From Melampsora larici-populina 98AG31 (taxonomy: Eukaryota > Basidiomycota > Pucciniomycetes > Pucciniales > Melampsoraceae): a stretch of 64,000 nucleotides of DNA. A program made the position numbers and the translations under genes. Positions within the stretch are counted from its first letter, which is position 1, and each line of letters begins with the position of its first letter. The stretch spans positions 134,097-198,096 of the forward strand of contig NW_006768828.1 of assembly GCF_000204055.1 (NCBI RefSeq), read 5' to 3'. This document shows, piece by piece, positions 19,634 through 30,725 of this stretch. The notes beneath the pieces were generated by a model, which had not been told where the DNA came from, did no database searches, and was given only the letters and a program-made list of their open reading frames with translations.

Positions 19634-21025
19634 ATGAGGCAACGCAGCTCGTCCAGCTCCAAAGCACGTTCCCTTTTACGTGCTCCATCTCGGTCTCTCG
19701 CACCGGGGAACTCACCACGAAAACGCAGAGGGTCCTCCAATGTTCCGGACGTTTACACCGAACCAGATCCCCTTATGATTACTTCAACCTCAAACTACCC
19801 GCCATCAACTTTGAGGCCTACTGCATCATCATCTGATCTCCCCCAAATAACATCGACGGTTGAGAATTCCAATTGGATTTCGCAGCGCTGCGTAATTCTG
19901 GGTACAAATGATAAACCTCAAGACTTCGTAGCCACGGGTACGGTCTCATACTTTCCTGAGAAGGAGTCAGTTCCAGAGCTGGAGGATATCAACGATCCGA
20001 ATCAAAACCTTGATCGCTTTGACAGTTCTAAGACGGGGTCCAGTCTTCATTCAGTTCAAACCGATCAACAAAGCCCCTCTAAATCTCGAAGCGTTGAAGA
20101 TGATAATTCAAAATTCACGATTATGAAAGCTAAATGTGTAGAATTTATATCCACCACAGCTAGACGTGTTCAAATCAAAGACACCTTTGCATCATCTGAA
20201 CATATTTTCCCTAGACAGAATCAATCTACAACAGAAGTGGGATGTAAAAATATCGAGTTAAATTCTTCTAGAGGCTCGAAATCTGAAAACAAACAATCAT
20301 GGACTAAGATGCTTAAGAAGAGGACTCATAACTTGGTAGGCAAAAATGACGTCTCTAAAAATGAACATGAATCTATAGATGAAGAGTGTACAAGAAACAA
20401 CCAGAAAATACTCAAAAGATCAAAAAGAATCGAAACTCCCTGTGAACCCGAAGAAATTCAGGATCCTCTTGCTCAATTTAAGATTGCTGTAATGCAGTTT
20501 GGAATTGAAAATACTAGACCTAAATTAATTAGTTTAGAAGAAGCTCAAAGAAACGATGAACGTCGAAAAGAAGAATTTTCAAAATCTCGTTGTAGCACTT
20601 CCAGAGCTTTAACACGTCCGGAAGATATGGATCACAGTCTGCATCAAAAATCAGTATCATTGAACAAAAGCGAGAGCGAAATTCTACCAACGGATGATGA
20701 TTTTGATCATCAAAAGACTGGAGCACTAAAGGTAAATTTTGTTGATTTGTTCGCAGTAAGGATTATATGATTAATAACTGAAACCTTTTGACAGTCTTGT
20801 AATGAACTCATTGCTCCTAGTGAGGCTCAACATCACCGCGACCAAGAATCTCAAGGTGAACCAAAGGACGCGGGCGTCCGACTCCCAACAGTCACGAAAC
20901 GGCATGCCTCAGGCTCCGTTATCACTGAGATCCAAACACTCAAAAGACGACGCTCAAATATTCAAGCACACGCACACGTCCAAGAGATCCCGTATCGCAG
21001 AAAACACACCTACTTTGAAATTTGA
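19634..21025 (+). CDS. Hypothetical basic, Ser-rich protein
   Basis: Two exons, 19634-20731 and 20795-21025, with a phase-0 GT-AG intron; 442 aa, ending at TGA. The N-terminus is Arg/Ser-rich (MRQRSSSSSKARSLLRAPSR, then SPRKRRGS), like a nuclear localisation signal or SR-type region. The middle is polar and probably disordered; around residues 275-300 a more hydrophobic helix-like stretch occurs (DPLAQFKIAVMQFGIEN). The C-terminal exon is basic (ITEIQTLKRRRS). There is no signal peptide, membrane span or domain I recognise. The frame is clean and the intron well formed, so I take it as a host gene, possibly rust-specific. Confidence 0.65.
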
Positions 21026-22317
21026 TGATAAGTGTCAAGGATCATCATGCCGTTTGAATTCTATCTAGATTTGTAGTATCATTCAAAAAGACGTACCTTC
21101 ATTCATCTTACCCTATTTGTTTAGTCAGAATTGTTTTTAAATCTTGTATAGGAGAGACCCTGAAAGGATCTCAGATGTCAACAATGACATGACTCTATAA
21201 TAATTTGTTTTTATAATCAGTTTTTACCTACATGATTCTGTCTTGAGAGTGGCTACTAAAGGAGAGATAAATGTGTTGCGTTGATAAAGGAAATGAATTG
21301 GAGTCCATCTGTCAGTCGAACAAGCGATATCAGCTTGAGAGAGAAAATAAGCAAAGTCAAAACATATATCGACATAATAATGACTTCAAGTAACTTGGTG
21401 CGAGTGTCATTTTGGTTTTTTGGATATCCTATTTCATATGCTTTGATAAAGGACTAAAGATATTCAAACAATGAATAATCGGATGAGTTCATGGAGCAAA
21501 GGCATCAACATGTGAAATCCTACAATGAGCATTTTACGAACATGTTTGACAGCCCTCGGTTCAAACATTGCTTTGTGCTTCTCGAAGCCCAATTCATAAG
21601 AACGTTTCTGTGCGGGCGTTTTGAGGCTTTAGAAGCAGGTCACAACTTTCAAAAACTCAGCAACCGGTTCATTTAATTTGACCCATTGTTTTATTTCTAT
21701 ATTTGGACCATCACTGCACAAGCACGGCACCTATATGTTTCCGCCATCACAAGTCAATGAAGCTGCTCTTTGGGCCCATTTTGGAAGGCAAATATCGGGT
21801 CGATAACACTTTTCAGGGTGCATTGAAAGTCGGGAAGTCTGTTCACAGCATCGCTTTGATTGACAAACTGAGTGCTGCAGCGGTACAACTTTTTGGAAAC
21901 CTGAGCATCAGATCACTTTTGCCAATACACGAAACAGACTATCAACAACTTGCATTCTTCCAAGTTTCAGCTGGCCTTTGCGCGACATGTGATAAATATT
22001 AGGGCCAGAAGCTTACAGACGAGGAGTGTGACAGGGACATTTGACAGGAAGTTATAAATAAAATAGTAATTCGAAGATAAAGCTTGATTATGGTGACTGA
22101 GACGCTTATCGAAAACATGTGTTGATGCTGCTATTACACTTTTACAAATGGATACATAGGAGTGAGAGATGCAACATGAATTGAGTCATTTCATGTTGAC
22201 CAGCGGTAGAAGACAGCGCTGCTAATGTGCAGATTTCAACGAGGGTAAATTGCGCTGTGTTACATCACATAATCAGTTTCAAGTAGTCTGCCTCATTTCT
22301 GATGTTGGAAAGGATGA
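21026..22317. other. No gene seen
   Basis: Intergenic DNA between two convergent host genes. Short open frames (for example 21491-21676 and 21703-22002) show no recognisable product. No clear repeat or transposon terminus was found. Confidence 0.45.
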
Positions 22318-23474
22318 TTATGTACGGATTTGTCTACGAACCCTTAATTTATGCATTGCATCATCGAAGACAAAAAGCCACACACTCATTTTGAGCGTTG
22401 GATTAACCAGACCGACAGCCGGATTCTTGGGAGCGGTGAGGAACATTGTTGAATGTGAATGAAGTTGCCATGAAGCTTTTAGCCGAGTCCACAAGCTTCG
22501 AGTTCTGCTTAGTGCCTTGGTAAGCTTATCTTGGACTGTTTTGTACCGTGTGGCCAAAACGCGAGCACGAGCGCTTCTTCGGGCCTGAGCTATCCGTTCA
22601 ACTTCTTCCTTTCGCTCTTCCGCGCTTCTCAGTGCTAGTTCATGAACTTCGGGTGCGAAGGGATCGTCGTGGATGAAGCCAAGGGCTCGACGATCCTCTT
22701 CGATCTCGACATTCAAGGTGTGCCAACGCTCTGTGATATCCTCAAATCTACGCCCAAGAGCTTCCCAATCAGGGACAGGTAGATATTCTGTGAGGCGAAA
22801 CCCGACTTCTTGAGGTTGGAATAGAGCAACTGCAGATGTATAGGCGATTCGACGCAGAGGTCGAAATGAAAAAAGTGGGTAAGCCAGACGTGTATCATTG
22901 TGAAACCTGGGTCAGAATTACCTTTGGTGGCTGTGACCTCGGCGGCGTGGGACGTTCTAGGTTGACTCAAGGCGGAGGATGGATTTCTGTGCGCTTCATG
23001 CCATTGAGAATTGTGGGACAGAATAGGCGACTCAAGTGAACTATATGAATAGGAGTCGCCCCCTCGCCCGGTCCGCAGTGGCTGTTCCGAGGAAATAGCA
23101 GGCGATGAAGGTGTTTTCTTGTTCAGTAAATCGGCCTGTAGACCTAATGGATCGTAGATCAAGCCTATTGGATTCTTGATCTCCGAACCGAAAGATAGAT
23201 CTTCTACCGCCGTTTCGACAACGGGTATCGCTTCCGATGAGCGCTTATCAAGCCGATTCCCAAAGTGTCTTGCTAGCCGAATGCTTGTTCCAAGCCGCCG
23301 GTTGGGTTCTCGCCGGACTCCAAGTGTAGGTAGGATCGAATCGGTCACTGGTTTCTCTGAGTTCACTTGCAAAGGCTTGAGATTTCGGCCGATCGAAAGT
23401 CCGCCGAGATAGATCAGATAAAATGCGAGGAGACCTCTAAAAGTCCTATGGCAGCGTGCTTTCAGGAAAGTCAT
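22318..23474 (-). CDS. Hypothetical protein with N-terminal hydrophobic segment and C-terminal coiled coil
   Basis: Two exons on the minus strand, 23474-22922 and 22829-22318, with a 92-bp phase-1 intron (GTAATT...CTGCAG); 354 aa. Residues about 10-30 contain a hydrophobic stretch (GLLAFYLIYLGGLSIG) after basic residues, so the protein probably has a signal anchor or a mitochondrial or secretory leader. The middle is polar and Ser-rich. The second exon begins VALFQPQEVGFRLTEYLP and continues into a charged helical region (SAEERKEEVERIAQARR) likely to be a coiled coil, followed by a hydrophobic stretch near the C-terminus (MSVWLFVFDDA). I do not recognise the family. Without the intron the first exon would run on into a different frame, which is why splicing is preferred. 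Confidence 0.6.
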
Positions 23475-24713
23475 TGTGGAAGTTGGTCTGGGAAGAAGTG
23501 TCTTGAGGGAGAGAGACGGATCAGCATGATGTTAAGCATCTTAAATCGTTCGAACAGCATCGAACTGTGATTTGAAACCTGGACTAATTTTTTCGACACT
23601 CGATCTATGTATGCATGTTCCCCTCTGGGATATTTTCTTCCGCCTTCTTCCTTCTTTACTGCATACGATGTATCAGAATGTATCTTTACACTCCTCACAG
23701 CTTCTCACCACGTCATGACTCATGACTGCACCAAAGCTCAGAAATTTGTTGGTGAGACGTGAAGGACATAACGCTAAGCTAGGACTTGTCGCTGCCAAGC
23801 TTAACTGAGCCCCTTTGCGAGCGCGTTCACTACCATCTTTCTGCTGAACAAAGTGAGGAAAAAACAAATACTGGCCAGTCACCTTTCAAGACCTTACTCA
23901 ACATCTTCAAGATTTCGACATCAAATGACTTAAATCTGTCGGAGATTGTAGGTGCAAGATAGTTGAAACCACCAACACATCAGACAACCAAATGCATCTA
24001 TTCTGCTGCATGTAATTTCTTAACAAGTTGCAGAAAAGGTTGAGATTTTGGGCCTCTTCTTTGCTAGCCAATTCATCCGTAGAACTCACTGCAAGCAATT
24101 GCCAAACCTGTGTTACCGGTGCTAGAAATGATACTCAAGAATGCGAGCCTATGGAAACTTCAACCCGAAAGCCAAGGTCAAAGTGCTGCATATGCATCGA
24201 AAATTATCGGTCAGGGCATCCAATCGTTTTTCAAATGATGTCTTGGGAAGAGATTTATTTTCAATATTCCAGTTTTTGTGTCTTACCCATGAATGTACAT
24301 ACTACAATTGGCTTTCAGCTGGAATCACAAATCCTCCAAGAACAATGTGACTCTAATACAACCGAGGTCTAAGAAAGGCGCCTGTTTGGGGTGCCCATAC
24401 GGAGATGGACACGAGGGAGAGGAGGTGAACCGATAGGGCTCAAGAAGAACATCTGAGAGGAGGCAAGTGAATAAAAAGTGCTGATCATACACGACTGAGC
24501 TCATCAATTGGTCAGGCTGAGGACGAATCGGGGAAGCAAGGTGGAGAGTTCAAAATTCTCAAAAACAAGGATTAACGTGGTCTACAATTTCGAAGAAAAG
24601 CAAAGGGCCGGGCAGGCTAATCAGAAGAGATAGCTCAAATGAGCAGTAGAAAGAAAACAAGAGAACATGAAAGATGAACTGGTAAGGTGGCAATCAAATC
24701 ACAGATCCTTAGG
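23475..24713. other. No gene seen
   Basis: Intergenic region between two minus-strand genes. 23475-23900 is the likely promoter of the gene at 22318-23474. Short open frames in 23673-24507 have no recognisable features. Confidence 0.4.
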
Positions 24714-25568
24714 CTATCCCGTTTTATTGGTTGCTGCACCTGAGGCGGGTGAAACAATTGCTGTCCCGTTTGCTGTAGGATCAGTTGATGTACCATTTGT
24801 CGTAAGACCAGTTGATGTTCCGTTTGCCGCAAGACCAGTTGATGTACCGTTTGTCATAGGATCAGTTGATGTCCCGTTCTTCGCGGGGGCTGGTTTGTCG
24901 GCGTCCTTGCCAGGCTTACCGTGCTCTTTGGGTTTCTTCTCATCATGGCTTTTCTTGCCGTCGTGACTCTTCTTGTCATCCGGACTTTTCTTGTCATCCT
25001 AACCAATTGCAGCGTTGACACAATTTCAGTAAAGAAATCAAATGTATGAAAAAATAGAATTCCAGAAAATGAACACAAACCTTTTTGCCATGACCCTCAT
25101 CCTGTTTCTTGGCTTTTAGTTTGGCGAGCTTCTCTTCTTCATGAGCAATTTCCTTTTTATATTTGGCAATTTTGGCCTCCAATTTATCAATCTTGGCTTG
25201 AATAGAGTCTTTGGATGGGGTGGCTGTACCATTCACGCTCGAAGTGCCATTGGTCGAAGGACTGCTTGAGTTGCTGCTTGGGAGAGGAGAGCTACTGTTG
25301 TTCACGTTGGTGCCATTGGACGAAGGGCTACTTGAGTTGCTGCTTGGCATGAGAGAGCTACTGTTGCTAGTGTTGATGACTCGGGTGGAGGTGTCGACAT
25401 CAGAAGTTTGTCGTGCCTGAAGTGAACAAAAAGACGTCAGGGTGAATTCTCAAGGCTGAGGCCCATGGCTAAAAACAAAAGTTGCGGGAGTTTACTGACC
25501 CCGATAGTCGAGCCATAAGCAGCTGAGGCGCTGAGCGAGACGGCAAGGCTGATCAAGGTGAATCTCAT
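24714..25568 (-). CDS. Secreted repeat-rich protein, candidate effector
   Basis: Three exons on the minus strand: 25568-25500, 25416-25081 and 24998-24714; both introns phase 0; 229 aa. The first exon encodes a clear signal peptide (MRFTLISLAVSLSASAAYG). The mature part has a Ser/Asn-rich block with a repeated unit (PSSNSSSPS, twice) and several NGT/NSS sequons, then a Lys/Glu-rich helix likely to be a coiled coil (KIDKLEAKIAKYKKEIAHEE), then a Lys/Asp block built from DDKKS-type units, and finally at least four copies of a 10-residue unit of type NGTSTxxxxx. It has no cysteines in the mature part and no enzymatic domain. Secretion plus internal repeats is typical of fungal cell-wall or host-interaction proteins; the role is inferred. 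The donor of intron 1 is GTCAGT, a little unusual. Confidence 0.7.
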
Positions 25569-26622
25569 ATCGAACGTTTCTCTGAAGGTGAATGCGCAAA
25601 GACGTGTGAAGTAAGGAAGATGAAATGAAATATGTACAAAGTTGGATAACTTGAATGGAGTTGGTGAAGTAGATGAGTGGATTATTGAACAATCGGAGGT
25701 CTCGATGGAGGTCTTTATACCAGATCAAAGACCAGCGTGCAACCAGAGCAGAAATGGTCTCTCCCAAGTTCACCGTCTGATGGTTCGTGGACCATAGAGA
25801 TCATAGTCGGCGAATGTGGGTCCAAGTGGTTGCCTGTCGTGGCCTGCGAGCCCATAGACTTGACTGAAGCCCCTCGCTCGGCAGACCCTCAGAAGGGCTT
25901 GGAATCGATCGTGGATTTGGCGTGAGCTTCAACTCTCAAGGGTCTTTGCGGCCGCATGGGAGCTTAGTTGAGCGTGTAGCTCACCGTGGTTTGAGTGATA
26001 GGCGAAGCAATCAGATCCACTCCTTGCTATGTGGAGCCTATTTGCTGTGTTATCACGGCGACAAAGCGAGTGAGGGGCACGACCAAGCAGACAAGGAGTA
26101 AGCTTCCCTGGACAGACGTAAAGGCGTTCAGTGCTAAGATGAACTTTTAGAGATCCAAGGCTATAGCGAGACTTTCAGCAATGCATCCAGAAATTCACCA
26201 GCATGCATGCACCCATCAGCATCTGACGGGTTATCAATGATTTTTTGTTGCAAGAAGGCTCTTGGACTCTTTTGTGCCACTGACAAATGCTCATATGCAT
26301 TTGAATCAGCCAGCATGCACCACATCGCTTTTATTTGGTCAGGTTGAGAAGAGAACGAGACTGCGTTTTGACTGTGATAGCGCGAGTGTGCAATGGCAAA
26401 CAGTGCAACGGAGGTATGTGCAAGACCTTTCACAAGTGCAGGGGCTGACAGCTGTATATTGTCTGTGACAGAGACAGCCCTAATCGCATGATACTAGGAG
26501 AGTCAGATTACGGGGGTACCGGTACATGAAATTTAGACCGACGCTGTAACCTAACTGGAAACTCTGGATCCATTTACTCCCCGTCTCCTTCTAGCTCACC
26601 CAATAACACTCATCCTACCTCT
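25569..26622. other. No gene seen; divergent promoter region
   Basis: This lies between the minus-strand secreted-protein gene and the plus-strand ribosomal protein gene, so it should hold both promoters. The last 60 bases before the uL2 start codon are pyrimidine-rich. No transposon terminus was seen. Confidence 0.45.
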
Positions 26623-26628
26623 CACGTG
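26623..26628. promoter_or_regulatory. CACGTG E-box just upstream of the uL2 gene
   Basis: A palindromic CACGTG lies 9 bases before the ATG within a pyrimidine-rich leader. CACGTG is the core bound by bHLH factors in fungi. Its position so near the start codon may place it in the 5' leader, so a regulatory role is only possible. Confidence 0.3.
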
Positions 26629-26637
26629 TCGCCGAAA

Positions 26638-27713
26638 ATGGGTCGAGGTACGCATGGCTACAAGAGTCGTTATATCATCCCTCTTGCTAACAATCCTCTT
26701 TGATATTGTACTCTAGTTATCCGAAATCAACGTAAGAGTGGTGGTATTTTCAGGGCTCACCAAAAGCACAGGATCGCTCCGGCTGCCTTCCGACCACTTG
26801 ACTACGCAGAACGCAATGGTTACATCCGTGGTCTGGTAAAGGAGATCGTCCATGAACCGGGACGGTAAGCAAGATTATAGCAGAATCACCTCGAGCACCG
26901 GAAACTCTGACATCGCTTACCTGTAATTTTCTTAGTGGTGCACCTCTCGCTCGTGTTGTCTTCCGTGATCCATACCGGTACAAGATGCGAACCGAAACCT
27001 TCATTGCCACCGAAGGACTATCTACCGGTTCATTCATTTACTGCGGAAAGAAAGCCAGCTTAGCCGTCGGAAACGTCCTTCCCGTAGGATCTCTCCCTGA
27101 AGGTACCATCATTTGCAATGTCGAGGAGAAGCCCGGGGACCGTGGAAGCCTCGCAAGAACCTCCGGCAATTACGCCACCGTCATCGGTCACGATCCCGAG
27201 ACAGGCAAGACGCGGGTGCGACTTCCAAGTGGCACCAAGAAAACCGTTGCGAGCGGCTCTCGTGCCACTATTGGTATCATCGCTGGTGGCAGTCGTGTTG
27301 GTAAGTTGCACAGACCGTTACTCATTATGGCGAGCATCAGGAATCGTGAAGATCCCAATGGCCTCTGACCCACTTGACTTGATTCAACATTTAGACAAAC
27401 CCATGCTCAAGGCCGGTCGTGCCTACCATAAATACAGGGTCAAACGTAACTGCTGGCCTAAGACTCGTGGTGTGGCTATGAACCCCGTCGATCATCCTCG
27501 TACGTTCTTTCTGCTGATGCTGATCAACATTGCCCATACTGACTTCAATGCTGTTTTGCTTGTGTTTGCATTTCAGACGGTGGTGGTAACCACCAACACA
27601 TCGGTCATGCTTCTACCATCTCTCGAAACGCAGTGTCTGGTCAAAAAGCCGGTCTCATTGCTGCTCGTCGTACTGGTCTTCTACGTGGTACTGTGTCAAA
27701 GAAAGAAATTTAA
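26638..27713 (+). CDS. RPL2: 60S ribosomal protein uL2 (yeast L2, animal L8)
   Basis: Five exons: 26638-26647, 26717-26864, 26936-27300, 27395-27499 and 27577-27713; 254 aa, the usual length in fungi. The translation begins [19 protein letters not shown] and carries the family's conserved stretches [11 protein letters not shown] (across the last intron) and [14 protein letters not shown] near the C-terminus. uL2 is a universal large-subunit protein at the peptidyl-transferase centre; the conserved His in the GGGNHQH loop is present. The first exon is tiny (MGR plus one base), a common arrangement in fungal ribosomal protein genes. All introns have GT-AG ends. This is a confident single-copy-like host gene and anchors the window as eukaryotic nuclear DNA. 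Confidence 0.97.
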
Positions 27714-28162
27714 TCGATGTCTTGATGCGCAAATTACTACATTTTACATATGCTCTCTTACGCCCCTTTCGATGCTCTATGCCTTGTGGCCTTATGGGCT
27801 AGCCCGGAGCTTCGATACCTCGGTCAAGCCGTTATCCACTTTATGCCTCTGACTACCCTGCTTTGGCCCCAACCAAATCTCACTAGTTGTTCACGGATAA
27901 GTGTACTCAGTCTTTGACTACTAGTTTCGTCCCAGTCTTTGAATGCCAGTTTCTTATATAATGGTAGGCTGGATATCTTTTAAGATAAGATAGTGTACTG
28001 GGTCTGACTATGCGAGCCAAGTCCGACAATTCTTGATGAGCCAACATAATGAAGCCGAGATTGTGATTTTCTAAGTAATACAAGCCTCATCAGACCCACC
28101 ATGTCTGTATTGCCTCGAGTCATTGGTGTTCTATTAGTGTTGACCAGCACTGATGAGTTGAT
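27714..28162. other. No gene seen; 3' flank of RPL2
   Basis: 3' untranslated and intergenic sequence. A near repeat of GTCTTTGACTACTAGTTTC and GTCTTTGAATGCCAGTTTC occurs at about 27909-27953. Positions 28154-28162 are the left target duplication of the next element. Confidence 0.45.
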
Positions 28163-29583
28163 TTAACTTAACAAAGTCCCTCGGAGCCTGCGGAGAGGGA
28201 CTTACGACTAATCGTCGTTTTTGGCTTGAGAGCTCCACCGTTTATGTCCTATCACCGTGTCCGTATCCGTGTAGCACGTCCACGTGCACACACCAAATAC
28301 TTTCAATACATACTTGAAAGACCCATTAAAGAGGTCTCCACAATAGGCATGTCTTCCCTTTGTCAACTGGGACGTTGGCACTCAGTTGACCCCAACTGCT
28401 GACAAAGGATCCCACAAATTCTTTTGTCAAATTGTCATTCACAAAGGGTGCTCGGCACCGATCTCAGACTAAAGCCTACCAAACAGCTTTCTGTTTTTTT
28501 TCAAAACTCTCCGTGTGTGCACGTCGACGTGCTACAAGGATACCGACATGGTGTATTAAGTTGTCTTTTGCATATTCCCGCTTCCTTCCTCAATAAATCC
28601 AACTGCTTGTCATTATCAATGTTGTTCAGTCTCATCTTCTACATGTGTAGAGATCCTGCCGATTCTTAGTCAATGCTCCAACCGTGATTCGCTACTGCTT
28701 AGCTACCACCTGACGCCACAATTGTACCATGTTTTGTCCTGTAATTTCTTTCCTCAGCTGCTTGTTTTTTTTTCCTTTGATTTTCTCTTTTTCTCACATT
28801 GCCCAGCGCCGGAACACCTTGTTCTACAATTGACGCACAACATTCCATGTCCAGCTCTGTTTTTACTCATGTTGTCACCACTTTCTCACAGTGTGTTTTT
28901 ATGCCCTAGGGCCAGGTATTGCACTAGAAATAAACTCATTTAAAAAAAACTGTTGAGCCTTCATGATTGCAGTAAAAATGCCCCAAAAGTCTTCACCGCC
29001 AACATATTTACCTTGGATTTTTCAATCCGAGGTATTATTGGATTACCAACCTCCGACAGAAGCTGTGCGAGGTTTTGATCCGAGGCAATTCCCAGCGCAG
29101 AAGATTACCTTGGACAAAAACCTCCGACAGACCTTGTCCGAGGTTTTACCTCCGATGATGCCTCGGATTCCGCAACCCAAGGCATCTATGTTGGCAGTGC
29201 TTATTGTGGGCTCCTTTTTCAAGTGCTTATGTCTGACTTGTAAGTAGGATTGCAGCCTGGATTCACACTGTAAAGTGATTTGGAGGACCTAACCATGTCC
29301 AAAAGTCACAATTCGAGCCGGTGTTGTAAAATCCTACCAAGGACGTGGTAGAACACACCAACCACATTCCCCAAATTATGAGGGTACAAGGATGTGTAGA
29401 AGATGATACTGAACAATTTTAATAATGACCAACAGTTGGATATATAAAGGAGGCAAGTGAGAAAATGCAAAAAACAACTTAAGAGGACTTAAGCAGTGGA
29501 GCTCTCAAGCCAAAAAACAACAATTAGTCATTCCCTCTCTGAAGGCTCCAAGGGACGCCCCAAGAGGGACTTTGTTAAGTTAA
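28163..29583. mobile_element. Non-autonomous TIR element with 9-bp TSD
   Basis: The ends are TTAACTTAACAAAGTCCCTC on both sides (inverted), and the inverted similarity extends about 80-90 bases (28163-28240 with 29492-29583, the right arm having a short extra segment), including GGCTTGAGAGCTCCAC. Flanks are an exact 9-bp direct repeat TGAGTTGAT (28154-28162 and 29584-29592). The subterminal GAGGGACTTACGACTAATC resembles GAGGGACTTACGGCTAATC in the TIRs of the 9.6-kb element at 40710, which suggests a shared transposase. No gene is present in the 1,421 bp; a second small inverted-repeat element sits at 28998-29195. Confidence 0.88.
28998..29195. repeat. 198-bp inverted-repeat MITE-like element
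   Basis: The left arm begins GCCAACATATTTACCTTGG and the right arm, in reverse complement, GCCAACATAGATGCCTTGG, both continuing to AATCCGAGG. Internally CCTCCGACAG and CCGAGGTTTT recur. I see no clear target duplication. It is nested in the element at 28163-29583. Confidence 0.6.
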
Positions 29584-30725
29584 TGAGTTGATAGAGTGAC
29601 ATCGATACCGGAATTGCTCCGATAGTACCAATTTCACCCCATCCATGTATTGGAGCGGCATTACCGCTATGACAGAAGCAATATCACTCCGATATTTTTT
29701 TGAAAAAAACTCTCAAGATATCGGAGCGGTTAAACCGCCCCAATAGCGCTATATAGCGGCAATATGGCACAAAAAAGTATTCAAAGATTCAATTTCAAGA
29801 AAAAACCTATGTGTCACACAGTTCAGGCATATAGGGCTTGAAGAGATAGGAGTGTAGGCTGGGGGGTATGTGAAACAGAAAGTTTGACAAATTTAACTCC
29901 ACCAAAATGTGAGTAGAATGGAAAGAATCAAGACCTTTGATTGATTGGGAATGTGAAATGTGAATTCTTAGCCTTTCTTTTTACCGGTTTATCTGTAGCT
30001 TTAACTTTCTTCTTTGCAAGTCCATCTAAATACACTTGAAGAGCCCTTGAAGCCTCTTCAAAAGATCCATCGGGCACAATGCCCTCTTTCAACTAGGCTT
30101 GAGAACCAACTAGCTGCTCCATTGTTTTGGGAAGGAGACTAGGGTACAAACATTGGCAGCCGCCAAGAATGTACGCTCACAAGCGCATGAGGTAGCAGAT
30201 ACGGATACACCACGAACCCCCCAAAACGGGTTGGCAACCGTTCATAATTTTCGGTTAACAAACGGTTTTGGCTTGGTGAGGCCAAAACCGTGTTTCAACT
30301 ATCCTCCGCCCATCAGGATATAAACCGGTTTTATGTTCCAGGTTTTACCCTGCATATACACCGAGTTTGGCCTAAGTTGCACACCGTGTGAACACCGATT
30401 TTGAGGTTTCAACTCACAACTGCAGCGGTCCAGCATTTTTGCTCTTGCTCGCGCTGTGGGTGTCACTGTCACTTGGCTCAAAGAACATAGCAGACTGGCC
30501 AGGCCTTTGATTCACATGATAACAAATGGACAAAATGATACATACAAGTAGTAAAAAAGGATGAAAATCATACATGATAAAAGAAGGAAGAAAGTGATAC
30601 TATACCATATGTTCTGGTTAACAATACAAAGGAATGAAGAAATAAAGAGATAAAGATAGAGAAAATGAAAATGATACATGAAGGAAGAAAGTGATACTAT
30701 ACCATACATAACAGAACTTCTCAGC

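Noticed and set aside
25492..25773. Upstream extension of the secreted protein at 24714-25568 to a longer N-terminus
   Set aside because: The signal peptide starts exactly at ATG 25568 and the upstream frame is non-coding in character.
27118..27852. 244-codon plus-strand frame overlapping the uL2 gene
   Set aside because: It is an out-of-frame reading through uL2 exons 3-5 and introns.
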